Shown: positions 1 through 11,885, counted from the stretch's first letter. The stretch is DNA of 64,000 nucleotides from Jacaranda mimosifolia (GCA_018894105.1 CM032122.1:40021404-40085403), one strand, 5' to 3'. Made by a program: numbers and translations. Notes: a model not told the origin generated them from the sequence alone.

Positions 1-345
1 AAACTGAGCTTTAATTATTTTCTGGGCTCGAGTTGAAGTTCGAAAAAAATAAATCGAACTTTGGCTGATGAGCTTAGAAAATTGAGGCTCAGATTGAGCT
101 CCACTTGACTCGATTCGGTTCAATTCGTTATGAAGCTCTATCTTATAATCAAGTTATAAGTTCGAATTCGAAACATTAAATTATTTTATAATATATAATA
201 AATTAATGTATTATTATTATTTTTATTAAAAAATATAAGTTTGCAAGTTGACTAATAAATTACGAATAAAAATTATTTGGCTTCGAGTTCAAATTTGAAC
301 TCGAACTTGTTACGCTTGCGAGTTAACCCACTTCGTTTGCATCCG
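1..345. repeat. Dispersed AT-rich repeat with TCGAG/CTCGA motifs (copy 1)
   Basis: A degenerate sequence rich in GGCTCGAG, TTCGAGTT and GACTCGATTC, followed by an AT-rich core and ending near a TCGTTTGCATCC block. A second copy with the same order of motifs, including ATAATCAAGTTA and the TTTGCATCC end, lies in intron 1 of the ERD2-like gene at about 25519-25880. The copies are too diverged to show clear ends or target duplications by eye. Probably an old non-autonomous DNA element; the class is not determined. The left end may lie outside the window. Confidence 0.55.
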
Positions 346-352
346 TATCACA

Positions 353-423
353 CTATATAACCATCCTCCACTAGCAGGAATTCATCACTTAACCATCCTC
401 CGCTAGCAAGAATTCATCATCAA
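353..423 (+). promoter_or_regulatory. TATA box and duplicated leader of CYP82 copy 1
   Basis: CACTATATAACC near 353-360 is a good TATA box about 80 bp before the start codon. Directly after it a ~32-bp unit (AACCATCCTCC...AATTCATCA) occurs twice in tandem at about 359-422, which would place the duplication in the 5' leader. The core promoter assignment is inference from spacing. Confidence 0.5.
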
Positions 424-435
424 AATTCTCTTACA

Positions 436-3400
436 ATGGATTTTCCTTCTTTCATCATAGAAATTGCATTGCTCCTATCTATAATCACAATCTACTACTT
501 CCGAAAATCCACACCAAAAATAAAAAATAATAATAAAAACAGCCCTCCGGAGGCACCGGGTGCGTGGCCCATCATAGGCCATCTCCACCTCCTCGGTCGC
601 CAAAACCCGGCGGCTCGAACCCTCGGAGCCATGGCCGACAAACACGGCCCAATCTTCTCCCTCCGGCTCGGGAGCCGCCAAGCGCTAGTCCTGAGCAAAT
701 GGGAAGCAATGAAAGACTGCTTCACCACCAACGACAGACTTTTCGCCACCCGGCCAGCATCGGCCATCGGCAAGTACATCGGCTACGATTATGCAGTCTT
801 TGCGTTGGCTCCGTACGGATCCTACTGGCGGGACGTCCGGAAAATGGTCACCCTTGAGCTCTTCACCGCCCACCGGCTCGATAAACTCAGCCACGTCCGA
901 GCCTCTGAGGTAGACCACTTCGTCAAAAACCTCTACTCAAAATGTGACAAGCCAAACACGGTCTCCCTGAGTACTTGGTTTGAGCACACGACATTCAATA
1001 TAATCATCAGGACGCTGGCAGGGAAAAGGTTTCCATACAGTGAAGGTAATGATAAAGAGTTTGAGTTCAAAGAGGCTGTAAAGAAAGCATTGTACTTTGG
1101 GGGAATGTTTGTTTTGTCTGATGTAATCCCATCCCTGGAATGGCTGGATATCGGAGGATATGTGAAAGGAATGAAGCAGACTTCAAAGGAGATAGACAAA
1201 GTGCTGGAGGAATGGGTACAGGATAGGATTAGGATGAGGAAGGAAAGTGGGATTAGAAGTGATGAAGATTTCATGGATGTGATGCTGTCAGCTATGCCGG
1301 AGAATGAAATGATATCTGGTTACAATAGAGAAACTGTCATCAAGGCGACAATGCTGGTAAGCATAACTCTTACATTTTAATCATTATATTAATATTTTAA
1401 TTTATATATTACTTTTATTAAATAATTTAGTGATGTCGTTCTCATATTTGATTCAATTTCGAACCCTATGGATAAACGCATAAGTATAAAAAATAAAAAT
1501 AAATAAATATAAATATAAAATAACAAACAATCATAGAAGCAGACTAGTACCTATATTTATTGGGACTAAAACTCATAACATTTTGGTTGAGGTTTCCATC
1601 TTACAGTTTGGCTTGGTCTCTCTATGTCTCTCATCTCCTAATTAATATTTGACAAAATTACCAAAAATTCAAAAATTAATAGAAAAGATAACTTCTGTAA
1701 GAACGAATAAACTCATCATCTCTAGAAATATCCTTTTAATTTTAAAATAATGGTGTAACTTATTTTTTTTCTGTCTTATTTATTGAATAAATAATTTTTT
1801 TTGAATTACTGTTCAAAAATAAAATCTTATATTCATATTTTCTTCATTTGTCAAAATCATATTGAAACTCGAATGCAATAAAATAGGATTAATTGTTGTC
1901 AATACATAATTGTGTATAATTGCAGCGACAATCTCTATTTAAAATTAATTTCAATTTTTTATTTTATTTCATATTTTATATCTTATTTTAATTTATAAAT
2001 ATATGTTAAATGTATTAAATATTTTATTTTATCCAATTACTTAGCCTTCTTCCTTGGGAAAGAGGAAACAGTCTCTTTCTCACAACTGCAAGATTGTCAT
2101 TTATCAGTAGAAATATCCAAAACTTGATCACATGCAGCAAAATTCAAAATGGTTGGCAGCATCTCATATCAATATCTATCTGGCCTTCCCTAAGAGAAGC
2201 TTCTAATGTTGCTTTAGATGTTTCATGGTATGTCTTAACCTTTTGGTCCAAAATCTAGATGTTTTTCCTCGACGTAGAACGGGTAGGGGGAATCTAGTTA
2301 GTTATATGGTATGGTTGTCTTTACATTAATTGGCATTGAGCATAAATAAAACGCGCACAAATTAACACTATTGTGTGATTTAGCCTTTATTTATTTTTAA
2401 AGCATGTTAGAAAGAAATTTTTTGTCGATGTTGCATGGAATTGGACTTGGGGTCCTTTTCGTAAATTTATAAAATGTGAATTTCTATTCTCGAAATACGC
2501 CCACGTAGAGTTATTGTTCAAGTTCAAAAAACAAATGATCAAATATCTTTTTTTAACTCTTGAAATTGGTATTTGTACTAGTCTATCTTTGATGGGCTTG
2601 GGCCCATTTAAAAATTAATGGAGTTTATCTTTAATGGGCTTAATTAGGTATGACCAACGACCCGTTTAAGTTAATTATATTGATTTTTTATTAGACTTTT
2701 ACCTAGACGTCGATCTTAGAACCTAATTGGGTATATCACTTGAAAATCCCCAAATCCACCAAGAGAAGTTAAAATTTTGAGGTTAAGTATGTGCATATAT
2801 ATATATATTTATTTTGTAATATAGATATTAAATGTATTCTCACCTCTCTCTTGTCTTCTTTCAACTAACATCTTTTACCACTTATTGTCCAGATTCTGAT
2901 CTTAACAGGATCAGAGAGCACGGCCGAGACACTAATATGGACGCTATCCTTGCTACTAAATAATCCTCGTACCCTAAAAATTGCACAAGAGGAACTCATG
3001 ACCAACATAGAACCACAGAAATGGGTCCAAGAGTCCGATATCAAGAACCTCAATTACCTGCAAGCCATTTTGAAGGAAACACTAAGGTTGTACCCACCTG
3101 GTCCACTAGCTGGACCTCACGAGGCCATGGAGGATTGCTATGTTGGTGGCTACTATATTCCAAAAGGAACACGTCTGATTGCGAACTTGTGGAAGCTGCA
3201 TCGAGATCCTGATATATGGTCTAATCCTGATGAATTTCGACCAGAGAGATTTTTAAATGAAAGCAGTCATATAAATTTTAAAGGACAGTGTTATGAGTAC
3301 ATTCCTTTTAGCTCTGGAAGAAGGATATGCCCTGGCATGACATTTGGACTTCAAGTAATTCTATTGACACTCGCTCGTTTGCTCCAAGGGTTCAACATAT

Positions 3401-3522
3401 CGACGGCTATGGACGTGCCGGTGGACATGGGCGAAGGAGTGGGCATTGCTCTCCCAAAGTTGAAGCCTCTTGAAGTCATCCTCACTCCTAGGCTTCCTAG
3501 GGAACTCTATGTGAATCTCTAG
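436..3522 (+). CDS. Cytochrome P450, CYP82 family (copy 1), two exons
   Basis: Predicted join 436-1356 and 2893-3522, 516 aa, phase-0 intron of 1536 bp (GTAAGC...TCCAG). It is a membrane-anchored haem monooxygenase of the ER. The order is: hydrophobic anchor (about residues 5-21), proline hinge with PGAWPIIGHLH (about 40-51), I-helix TGSEST (canonical AGSDTT, so the acidic residue is Glu), K-helix ETLR (about 369), PERF (about 424), and haem loop FSSGRRICPG with the ligand Cys at about 453. The one-intron structure and the segment KETLRLYPPGPLAGPHEA are typical of CYP82. CYP82 enzymes hydroxylate specialised metabolites (flavones, terpenes, alkaloids); the substrate and subfamily cannot be read here. 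Its last ~50 codons and 3' flank are nearly identical to those of copy 2. No disabling change is seen. Confidence 0.9.
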
Positions 3523-4340
3523 AGTGCCAATTTGTGTCACCTATTTTAGTGGAAAAAATATATTAAGATAAGATAAATAAACTTAGGGGAAGAGATGATA
3601 TTTGCCCCTATCCCCACCTCATGTTGTTGTTGTTGTTTTTTTTTTTTTTAAATACAAACGCACGCATATTAGGAGTTCGTTACCTCCATCTTATGTTGTT
3701 TAGAGTACTTGGTAGCAATTTGCTATATATTTCCTAGCCATAATATTGGTATAATAAATATTGTAGATTTCAGGGGTTACATTTCATCAATCAATTGTTA
3801 TTCTTGATTAAGCACATAGTATGATTAATAATTTTGATAATTTTCTCTAATATCTAATAATCTGAATATGTGCTTGTGATCGTATGATTGTAACAAAAAT
3901 TAGGGTGCCATCCTCAGTTCATGAGAATGATCGTTCTATAAATCTATGCAAGTATTTTAAATTCTATCATGTGATAGGTAAACCTCAATTTTGTAAAAGT
4001 TTATTAAGAAATATATTTTAAATTATTGTTGAATTATATCGAGCTGTTTGATTGTTTTAAAAGTAATTTATCTTACAACTAAATAACAAATTAATAAGCA
4101 GTGGAGTAAATATCACTTTAAAAAATTAAAAAATTAATAATTCTATGATGTAAAATCATGAATCATAATTTATTTGCTTGTAATAAGTTGTCTTTTATCA
4201 AAATAATCTCAAGTCAAATTTTAGTAAACTTCGGCTCCACTAAAAATACCATTTGGGCTTGGATTTTCTACCGATATTTTGATGAGTTTTCCTACAATCA
4301 AAAATATTTTTTACTAAGTGGACCGCAGCCTTGTACTTAA
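3523..4340. other. 3' flank of CYP82 copy 1, duplicated behind copy 2
   Basis: Non-coding. Starting at the stop codon the sequence is nearly the same as that following copy 2 (11886 to about 12800), apart from indels: a (TTG)n-poly(T) insertion with a 70-bp flank near 3623-3690 here, and about 150 extra bases near 12080-12240 there. The likely 3' UTR lies in the first 300 bases. Nothing else was recognised. Confidence 0.7.
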
Positions 4341-4361
4341 TCGACAGATGTCTAGTGCCAG

Positions 4362-4455
4362 AACCTCTTCTTAGCAGGCCCAGCTCTCTCAGTCATGGAT
4401 TAAGCCCAAGAAGAGATCGGCCCTAAAGTCGGTAAAGAGAGATGGGTGCAAGAAC
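4362..4455 (+). pseudogene. P450 exon-2 fragment (relic a)
   Basis: CCAG followed by AACCTCTTCTTAGCAGGC matches the start of exon 2 of copies 2 and 3 (splice acceptor plus residues NLILAG). After an internal loss of about 60 bases it resumes with GCCCAAGAAGAGATCGGC...AAAGTCGGTAAAGAGAGATGGG, matching their AQEEI...KVGQ-RW segment. It is a decayed piece of a CYP82 exon 2 in the spacer, too short and deleted to be expressed as P450. The same relic lies at 13045-13144. Confidence 0.75.
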
Positions 4456-4774
4456 GGTGTTTGGCTAATTTTATTTGAAGTATTTTAAAACCTGATCTTG
4501 GATATTATTTTGAAAATAAATTCTTAGGTGTTTAAACAGATAAATTTTTGGAGTTTATAAAATATAGATTCGTAACTAATATCGTTAAAATTAAATGAAA
4601 CTTTTAAAATTTTAAAAATAAGTTAAGAAATCTTTACATTTTTAAAAAAAAATTGTAAATTCATAATAATTTATTTTGGAATAAGCTGCTCTATTTAAAA
4701 TTTTATTAAATAATAGCTTTATGACATCTTATAAATTTTTTTAAGGAGCATATAAACTCCGAAACCATTTGCAT

Positions 4775-4892
4775 CATCTATTTTAATACATATTTCATCT
4801 CTTATTCCACTCCATATGTATGTGTCAAGTGACTTGATTTTATACATATGAAGAGTGGAATAGTTTCAGATAAAATATGTATTGAACTAAAA
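4775..4892. repeat. Fold-back (hairpin) sequence, copy a
   Basis: The left arm (AATACATATTTCATCTC, then TTATTCCACTCCATATG) is the imperfect reverse complement of the right arm (CATATGAAGAGTGGAATA, then GATAAAATATGTATT), about 40 bp each, around a ~20-bp loop. A second copy lies at about 13465-13572 upstream of CYP82 copy 3, as expected from the segmental duplication. Probably a small MITE relic. Confidence 0.6.
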
Positions 4893-5436
4893 CATTTATA
4901 CTGAACAAAAACGCCATCTTATTGTATCTCTATCCTTTCGTCAAAGAGACATTGCGAATATTTTCCCTTCGCCTTCTACAGGAGGAGCATACAAATTTAA
5001 GACACACCATAGGAAAAGATAAGAAAACAACTTTGTTAAGAAAATACACCATAATGAAAAAACTCATATACTGACTATTTCAACCATCAGAAGTTTCTTA
5101 TCAAAATTCTAACTCGTGCAAGAAATCAGAGCCAGCAGGTTGTCCTGATTAAGTCACAAAAGAACAAGACAACTAAAGCTACATCAGCAGGACTCATTTC
5201 AAAGGAAAAAACCAGTACTTAAGCTCATTTTTCTTAGCTGAAAAGTCCAACAAAGAAAAACAATTGCATCCACCAGGGGAAATATCATTATCAAAGCAGC
5301 CCCATCAATTAATTGCTCCTCCAACCATAGTCTTTTGTTTGCTCTTATCTTGACTAGGTTTTTATCCAAGTCAACTGCAATGCTATTTCTTTCTCTTTAA
5401 GACAATCCACAACTGAATGGAATACCACACTGCAAG

Positions 5437-8400
5437 ATGATCTTTCTTTCACATATTCTAGCTGTTTGTGGGATTTTATCTCTTGTTCTGCTGTACAATC
5501 TATGGAGAAGAAGCCCACATAACCAAAAGAATAAGGGAAATTCAGCACCAGAAGTAGCAGGTTCTTGGCCTGTCATAGGCCACCTTCATTTACTAGGCGG
5601 CCAAATCCCAGTATGCAGAATTCTAGCAGCTTGGGCCGATAAATATGGGCCAGTTTTTTCCATTCGTCTAGGAATGCACAGTGCACTTGTGGTGAGCAGC
5701 CAAGAAGCTGTCAAAGAATGTTTCACCACAAACGACAAGATCTTGGCCAAAAGGCCAGCTTCTAACGCGGGTAAGTACCTTGGCTACAACGAGGCTGCCT
5801 TGGGTTTTGCTCACGGCCCATACTGGCGCGAGATAAGAAAAGTTGTGGTGCTAGAAGTACTCGGTCCGAAGAGACTAGAGATGCTGAAACATGTAAGAGA
5901 ATCTGAACTTAAAACCAGCATCAAGGAATTGTATTGTAAGGTAATTGGGAATTCAGACAATGTTGTGATAATCAGTGAGTGGATCGAACAGCTAACTTTA
6001 AACATGATTATGATGACGATTGCTGGAAAAAGATTTACGGATGGAGAGACTGAGGGTAAATCTTTGAGGAAAATGATTAAGGAGTATAAGTCTGTATCAG
6101 GACAGTTTGTTTTGTCTGATGCAATTCCTTTAGCGCTTGTGGAGTGGATAGATTTTCAGGGGCATATTAAGTCCATGAAGAGGATTTCAGAGGAATTGAG
6201 CACTGTTTTCGTAAGCTGGATCGATGAACGTGTGAAACAGAATCGAAAGACTGAGCAAGACTTCCTAGATGTGATGCTTTCAACAATTGATGATAGGTTT
6301 ACCAGTTTTGGACATACTCGTGAAACCATAATCAAGGCAACTGCAATGGTATGTCTTTTTACTGCTCTTACTATGTTTATACATCTCTATTCTAGTTGTA
6401 GATATATCAATTTTTGGCCAATTGAGAAGTGACAAGTGTCAATTATGGAGTGTCTGTATCTATGGACCAATCAAATCAAAGATATTTGATATTAATTTTA
6501 TCTATTGATATTAGATATTATCAAATCAAATATATATGATATTATCTCTTGATATTTGATATTATTTTATCAAAGAGATAACTGTTGAAGGAGTTCAAGT
6601 CAATCTAAAAGTCTTCCATCAAGTACCTATATAAAGAGGTGATTCCAGCTCATTTGACACAACACAAATTCCAGCAGACGAGAGAAACTCTGAAGGAGGC
6701 CAGCAATTCTCTCAAGCAAATTCAAGGAGATCCACGAAGTTCAAGGCGTTCTTTGCGGAATCCATATATTTTTGGCGTTTGATTCGATATTAATGTGCGA
6801 AACCCCCGAATTGGTGTTATTCCAGTCAAATCAAATTCAAAGGAGATCCACGAAGTTCAAGGCATTTTTTTGTGGAATCCATATATTTTTGGCGTTTGAT
6901 TCGAGATTAAGGTGCGAAGCCCCCGAATTGGCGTTATTCCAGTCAAATCAAATTTAAAGGAGATCCGTGATATTCAAGGCATTCTTCACGGAATCCACAT
7001 ATTTTTGGCGTTTGATTCGAAATTAAGGGCGAAGCCTCCAAATTGGCGTTATTATATTCAAATCAAATTCAAAGGAGATCCACGACATTCAAGGCATTCT
7101 TCGCAGAGCTCAAGATTATATTTGGAAGGGAAGAATCAGAGGATTATATTAGAGACAGAATCCACATTTGATTAATTGATTTTGATTTTATTTTATTTAT
7201 ACAATTTTTTCTTGTTTTGTGATTTTAATTTTTGCAGACAAGAAAATTTGTTGTTACAAATTTTGGCACGCCTAGTGGGATCATCTCTACCTTTCATCTC
7301 TTTCCTCACCAATACTGAAGTATCAAATGGCTGCCAACAAGACTGCTGCGTTGAAAATTACTACCTCAAATTCCTCAAGTGCTGAAGGAAAAAGTGTTGG
7401 CGTCATCACAAGAAGTATGTCCAAGAAGCCGCAATCATCTTCGAAGGTGGCTCTTTCGCTTGCTGTGGAAAAGATGTTGCCGCATTTTATTAATATAAAT
7501 GAAGATGGTAGAGACTCAATGGAAGAATCTGCATCATCCATTCTCTGCTCAACATCAAATTCCTCAAACACAGCAACGGTGATGGCGACAAGTGCTACAA
7601 CTTTGGAGGAACAAGTTGCAAATTTGACGAAAGTTGTTGAAGGACTCATGAAGCATGTCCAAGAGCGAGACTTTCAAATCTCCAAATTGATGAGCAAAGT
7701 GGATAATCTTGATGCAAGCTACATGGTGGAAAAACAAATTGAGGCTCATGACGAAGGCGAAACATCCACAAAGAAACAACCAGACAAAAATGAAAAGACT
7801 GCAACAAAAGAACTAGAAGTTTCCATTGGATTAATTCCTAGCAACCCACTGAAGGAGTTTATCATGGAGACTATCAAAGACAAGCTTAATGGAAGTTCTA
7901 AGTCGTCTATGACATACTCCAAGCCATATACTCAAAGGATTGATAACTTGAAAATGCCGATCAGTTACCAACCCCCAAAGTTTCAATAATTTGATGGCAA
8001 AGGCAATCCAAAGCAGCACGTGGCTTACTTCATTGAGACTTGTAATAATGCTGGGACATATGGAGATCATTTAGTCAAGCAATTTGTTCAATCATTAAAG
8101 GATGATGCTTTTGATTGGTATACTGACTTGGAGGCAGGCTCTATCGGTAGTTGGGGGCAATTGGAACAAGAGTTCCTCAATCGTTTTTACAGCATTCGAA
8201 GAACAGTCAGTATGATTGAACTCACCAACTCTCGCCAGCGGAAAGAAGAACTTGTCATTGACTACATCAATCGCTGGAGAAATTTGAGCCTTAACTGCAA
8301 AGATCAATTGTCGAAGGCTTCAACAATTGAGATGTGTATCCAAGGAATGCATTGGAGTCTTTGCTACATACTTTAAGGAATTAAACCAAAAACTTTTGCA

Positions 8401-11400
8401 GATTTGGCAACTCGTGCACATAATTTTGAAATGAGCATGAATTTTGATAAACAAGAAGACTCAAGTGATGCCAACGATGATGAAGATGTTGGGAACAATT
8501 AATTTTCATCTTCAAGTTTCACATGCTCCTTGATATGAGCTTAAAGTGTCAATAATGCTCCCAAACAAGAGTATAAACTATCTAAAATTCTCAAGTTTCC
8601 ATGTCTCCAAATCCAAGACTCAAGTCTCCAAATTTTTAAATTCAAGACTCAAGTCTTCAAGTCTCCAAATTCAAACTCAAGTCTTCAAATACAAATTTTC
8701 AAGTCTCCAAGACTTCAAGTCAAGACTCAAATTTTTAAGTCTTCAAATCAAAGACTCAAGTCTCCAAGTCTTCAAATTCAAGATCATGTCTCAAGTCTCC
8801 AAGTATTCAAGTCAAGGCTCAAGTTTAGAAGTCTTCAAATTCAAAACTCAAGTTTGCAAATCTCTAAATCCACGGCTCAAATCTTCAAATTTAGGACTCA
8901 AGTCTTCAGATGTCCAATTCAATACTCAAGTCTTCAAGTTTCCAAATCAAAGACTCAAATATGCAAGTCTTCAAGTCTAAAGCTCAAGTTTTCAAATTTT
9001 AAATCCTCCTAGATACGAGCATAAACTATCTACATATTCAAAGTCTCCCCCATGTGCTTCTTGATATGAGCTTAAACTTTCAATAAGGCTCCTAGGTACG
9101 AGCATAAACTATCTACATATTCAAAATCTCCTCCATGTGCTCCTTGATAAGAGCTTAAACTGCAAATAAGACTCATAGATACGAGTATAAACTATCTACA
9201 TATTCAAAATCTCCTCCATGTGCTCCTTGATATGAGCTTAAACTTTCAATAAGGCTCCTAGGTACGAGCATAAACTATCTATATATTTAAAGTCTCCACA
9301 TGTGCTCCTTGATAAGAGCTTAAACTGTCAATAAGACTCCTAGATACGAGCATAAACTATCTATATATTCAAAGTCTCCCCCATGTGCTCCTTGATATGA
9401 GCTTAAACTTTCAATAAAGCTCCTAGGTACGAGCACAAACTATCAAATATTCAAATTCTCCCCATGTACTCCTTGATAAGAGTGTAAACTATCTATTAAG
9501 TCAAACTCAAGTAAACTCCTTGACATGAGTATAAATTGTCAATCAAATTCAATAAGACTCCACATGTGCTCCTTGATAAGAGCTTAAACTGTCAATAAGA
9601 CTCCTAGATACGAGTATAAACTATCTATATATTCAAAGTCTCCCCCATGTGCTCCTTGATATGAGCTTAAACTTTCAATAAAGCTCCTAGGTACGAGCAC
9701 AAACTATCAAATATTCAAATTCTCCCCATGTACTCCTTGATAAGAGTGTAAACTATCTATTAAGTCAAACTCAAGTAAACTCCTTGACATGAGTATAAAT
9801 TGTCAATCAAATTCAAGTGAACTCCTTGACGCACGAGCATAAACTGTGTACGACACACCAATCAAAAAGATATTTGCTTTGAATTATATTATGACTTGAT
9901 CCTTTGACTGGGCACCATAGCTGAAGGAATGCTTAGAGGATGTTTTCGTCGGAAACATATGTGAAAAAAATTGAGACAAAAGGAAAATTTCTCAAATACT
10001 TCAAACCTTGCTTCTTTCGTGGATAATTGACACATCTTTCGCCAAGTCTTGAAGTGGGGGCATTTGTAGACATATCAATTTTTGGCCAATTGAGAAGTGA
10101 CAAGTGTCAATTATGGAGTGTCTGCATCTATGAACCAATCAAATCAAAGATATTTGATATTGATTTTATCTATTGATTTTAGATATTATCAAATCAAATA
10201 TATATGATATTATCTCTTGATATTTGATATTATTTTATCAAAGAGATAACTGTTGAAGGAGTTCAAGTCAAACTAAAAGTCTTTCATCAAGTACCTATAT
10301 AAAGAGGTGATTCCAGCTCATTTGACACAACACAAATTCCAGCAGACGAGAGAAACTCTGAAGGAGGCCAGCAATTCTCTCAAGCAAATTCAAGGAGATC
10401 CACTAAGTTCAAGGCGTTCTTTGCGGAATTCATATATTTTTAGCGTTTGATTCGAGATTAAGGTGCGAAACCCCCGAATTGACGTTATTCCAGTCAAATC
10501 AAATTCAAAGGAGATCCACGAAGTTCAAAGCGTTCTTTGCGGAATCCATATATTTTTGGCGTTTGATTCGAGATTAAGGTGCGAAGCCCCCGAATTGGCG
10601 TTATTCCAGTCAAATCAAATTTAAAGGAAATCCGCGACGTTCAAGGCGTTCTTCATGGAATCCACATATTTTTGGCGTTTGATTCGAGATTAAGGTGCGA
10701 AGCCTCCAAATTGGCGTTATCATATTCAAATCAAATTCAAAGGAGATCCACGACGTTCAAAGCATTCTTCGCGGAGCTCAAGATTATATTTGGAAGGGAA
10801 AAATCAGAGGATTAGATTAGAGACAGAATCCACATTTGATTAATTGATTTTGATTTTATTTTATTTATACATTTTTTTCTTGTTTTGTGATTTTAATTTT
10901 TGCAGACAAGAAAATTTGTTGTTATATTAGTTTTGTTGAATCTGAGTCAAAATCATTAGTTTATATATTTATTATAGATTTAAGTAGCTCAATTTTCAGA
11001 CAAGAGTGTCCTGTCTTTGCACATCCCCGTTTTCCAACTATATTTTGGTCCTAAGATTACAAGTATTATAGAGACTATTGGACAAGAATTGCGATATTAT
11101 TACATAGTTCAGATAATCTTGGATTATGCTAACAAACACTTTCTAGCCCTTCAGCTCTGTCCTTGTTCTTGCATACTGTTTTTAAACACAAAGGTGTATG
11201 TTTGTTTGTAAAATATTGGAGTCATAGTTTTTTAAGGAGTTTTTTGTCGTCCCAGAACCTCATCTTAGGTGGCTCGGACACCACATCAGTCCACTTGACA
11301 TGGATCTTGTCTGTACTACTAAACAACGGACGAGTCCTGGAACGAGCCCAAGAAGAGATAGATACAAAAGTCGGCCAAGAAAGATGGGCAGAAGAATCAG

Positions 11401-11885
11401 ACATCAAGAACTTAGTCTACCTTCAGGCCATCGTCAAAGAAACGCTGAGATTATTCCCACCAGGGCCGTTATCAGTCCCACACGAAGCCATGGAAGACTG
11501 TCTTGTGAGCGGCTATCACGTCCCAAAAGGCACACGATTGTTGGTTAACGTGTGGAAGTTGCATCGGGATCCAAACGTTTGGACAGAACCGGATAACTTC
11601 GTACCTGAGAGATTCTTGAAGAGTCATGCAGAGGTTGATTTCACAGGGCATCATCATGAGTTCATTCCCTTTGGCTCCGGCAGAAGATCCTGTCCGGGGA
11701 TCACATTTGCTATGCAAGTTACACACTTGACACTCGCTCGTTTGCTCCAAGGGTTCACCATATCGACGCCTATGGACGCGCCGGTGGACATGGGTGAAGG
11801 AGTGAGCATTGCTCTCCCAAAGTTGAAGCCTCTTGAAGTCATCCTCACTCCTAGGTTTCCTAGGGAACTCTATGAGAATCTCTAG
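5437..11885 (+). CDS. Cytochrome P450, CYP82 family (copy 2), chimeric, intron invaded by a retroelement
   Basis: Predicted join 5437-6348 and 11256-11885, 513 aa, phase-0 intron of 4907 bp. Motifs: N-terminal anchor with SWPVIGHLH, I-helix GGSDTT (copy 3 has AGSDTT), ETLR, PERF and FGSGRRSCPG. Exon 1 and the first three quarters of exon 2 are nearly identical to copy 3. From about 11727-11737 the sequence switches to copy 1 type (STPMDAPVDMGEGV, PRFPRELYENL), and the 3' flank follows copy 1. The intron is about 372 bp without the 4530-bp LTR element and its 5-bp target repeat, close to copy 3's 374 bp. Reading frame and splice sites are intact, so it may still make protein if the long intron is removed. 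The element lies in the same orientation as the gene, so its LTRs could end transcripts early. Confidence 0.87.
6397..7258 (+). repeat. 5' LTR
   Basis: The U3 part carries a TATA box, CTATATAAAG, near 6628-6636. Between about 6715 and 7110 there is an internal tandem array of about 3.4 copies of a ~115-117 bp unit (GGAGATCCACGA...TTTTTGGCGTTTGATTCGA). Its end, TTGTTACA, directly precedes the primer site. Confidence 0.9.
7264..7282 (+). other. Primer-binding site of the LTR element
   Basis: TGGCACGCCTAGTGGGATC, six bases after the 5' LTR, is in the place and form of a plant Gypsy tRNA primer site. The matching tRNA is not identified. Confidence 0.6.
7327..8502 (+). pseudogene. Retrotransposon gag, two premature stops
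   Basis: One continuous frame of 391 codons interrupted by TAA at 7987-7989 and 8374-8376, ending at TAA 8500-8502. The N-terminal part is Ser/Thr/Lys-rich with a heptad-like stretch (LEEQVANLTKVVEGLM, about residues 92-107). The central part has the hallmarks of the plant retrotransposon gag domain: AYFIETCNNAG, DDAFDWYTDLEAGSI, W-QLEQEFLNRFY and a LTNSRQRKEELVIDYINRWR block. Both stops stand where a CAA glutamine is plausible, so C-to-T decay is the simplest cause. No zinc knuckle and no pol follow. This element cannot encode its own mobilisation proteins. Confidence 0.85.
8540..9000 (+). repeat. Short-period CAAGTCTTCAAAT repeats inside the LTR element
   Basis: Irregular tandem repeats of a roughly 16-25 base motif (ACTCAAGTCTTCAAATTC, with CTCCAAG variants). 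The long open frame across this stretch is a by-product of low complexity. It fills the place where pol would lie in a complete element. Confidence 0.8.
9001..9860 (+). repeat. ~83-bp tandem repeats with a higher-order duplication inside the LTR element
   Basis: A unit of about 83 bases (TACGAGCATAAACTATCTA ... CATGTGCTCCTTGATATGAG) recurs from about 9014 to 9430. A longer block of about 220 bases then repeats with an offset near 250 bases (about 9345-9560 and 9600-9815). No coding sense. Confidence 0.85.
10050..10064 (+). other. Polypurine tract of the LTR element
   Basis: TGAAGTGGGGGCATT directly before the 3' LTR start (TGTAGA) is a typical plus-strand priming tract. Confidence 0.7.
10065..10926 (+). 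repeat. 3' LTR
   Basis: Same length (862 bp) as the 5' LTR, including the internal tandem units and the TATA box (about 10296-10304). Most differences from LTR1 are C/T or G/A transitions. Confidence 0.9.

Larger units (their letters stand above)
6397..10926 (+). mobile_element. Non-autonomous LTR retrotransposon (TR-GAG-like) in the CYP82 copy 2 intron
   Basis: Two direct LTRs of 862 bp each (6397-7258 and 10065-10926) flank only 2806 bp of internal sequence. Target repeats are CTAGT (6392-6396) and TTAGT (10927-10931), one substitution apart. The empty site can be read in CYP82 copy 3, whose intron has ...CTAGTTTTATTTAATCTG. LTR1 runs TGTAGA...TTACA; LTR2 ends TTATA. There is a primer-binding-type site next to LTR1, a purine tract before LTR2 and a decayed gag, but no protease, reverse transcriptase, RNase H or integrase. 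By eye the LTRs differ at roughly 35 sites (about 4%). The gag type, primer site and GAAGTGGGGGCAT tract suggest a Ty3/Gypsy (Tat-like) parent, which is inference. Confidence 0.92.

Noticed and set aside
2040..2230. Moderately complex stretch in CYP82 copy 1 intron that looks gene-like
   Set aside because: No open frame longer than chance and no recognisable domain; left as intron.
4775..4892. Hairpin as a microRNA precursor
   Set aside because: Arms have several bulges, there is no clear 21-nt duplex with few mismatches, and the sequence resembles a fold-back repeat.
8546..8980. 144-codon ORF in the LTR element as a possible protein
   Set aside because: Low-complexity Ser/Lys/Gln repeats produced by the CAAGTCTTCAAAT minisatellite; no family resemblance.
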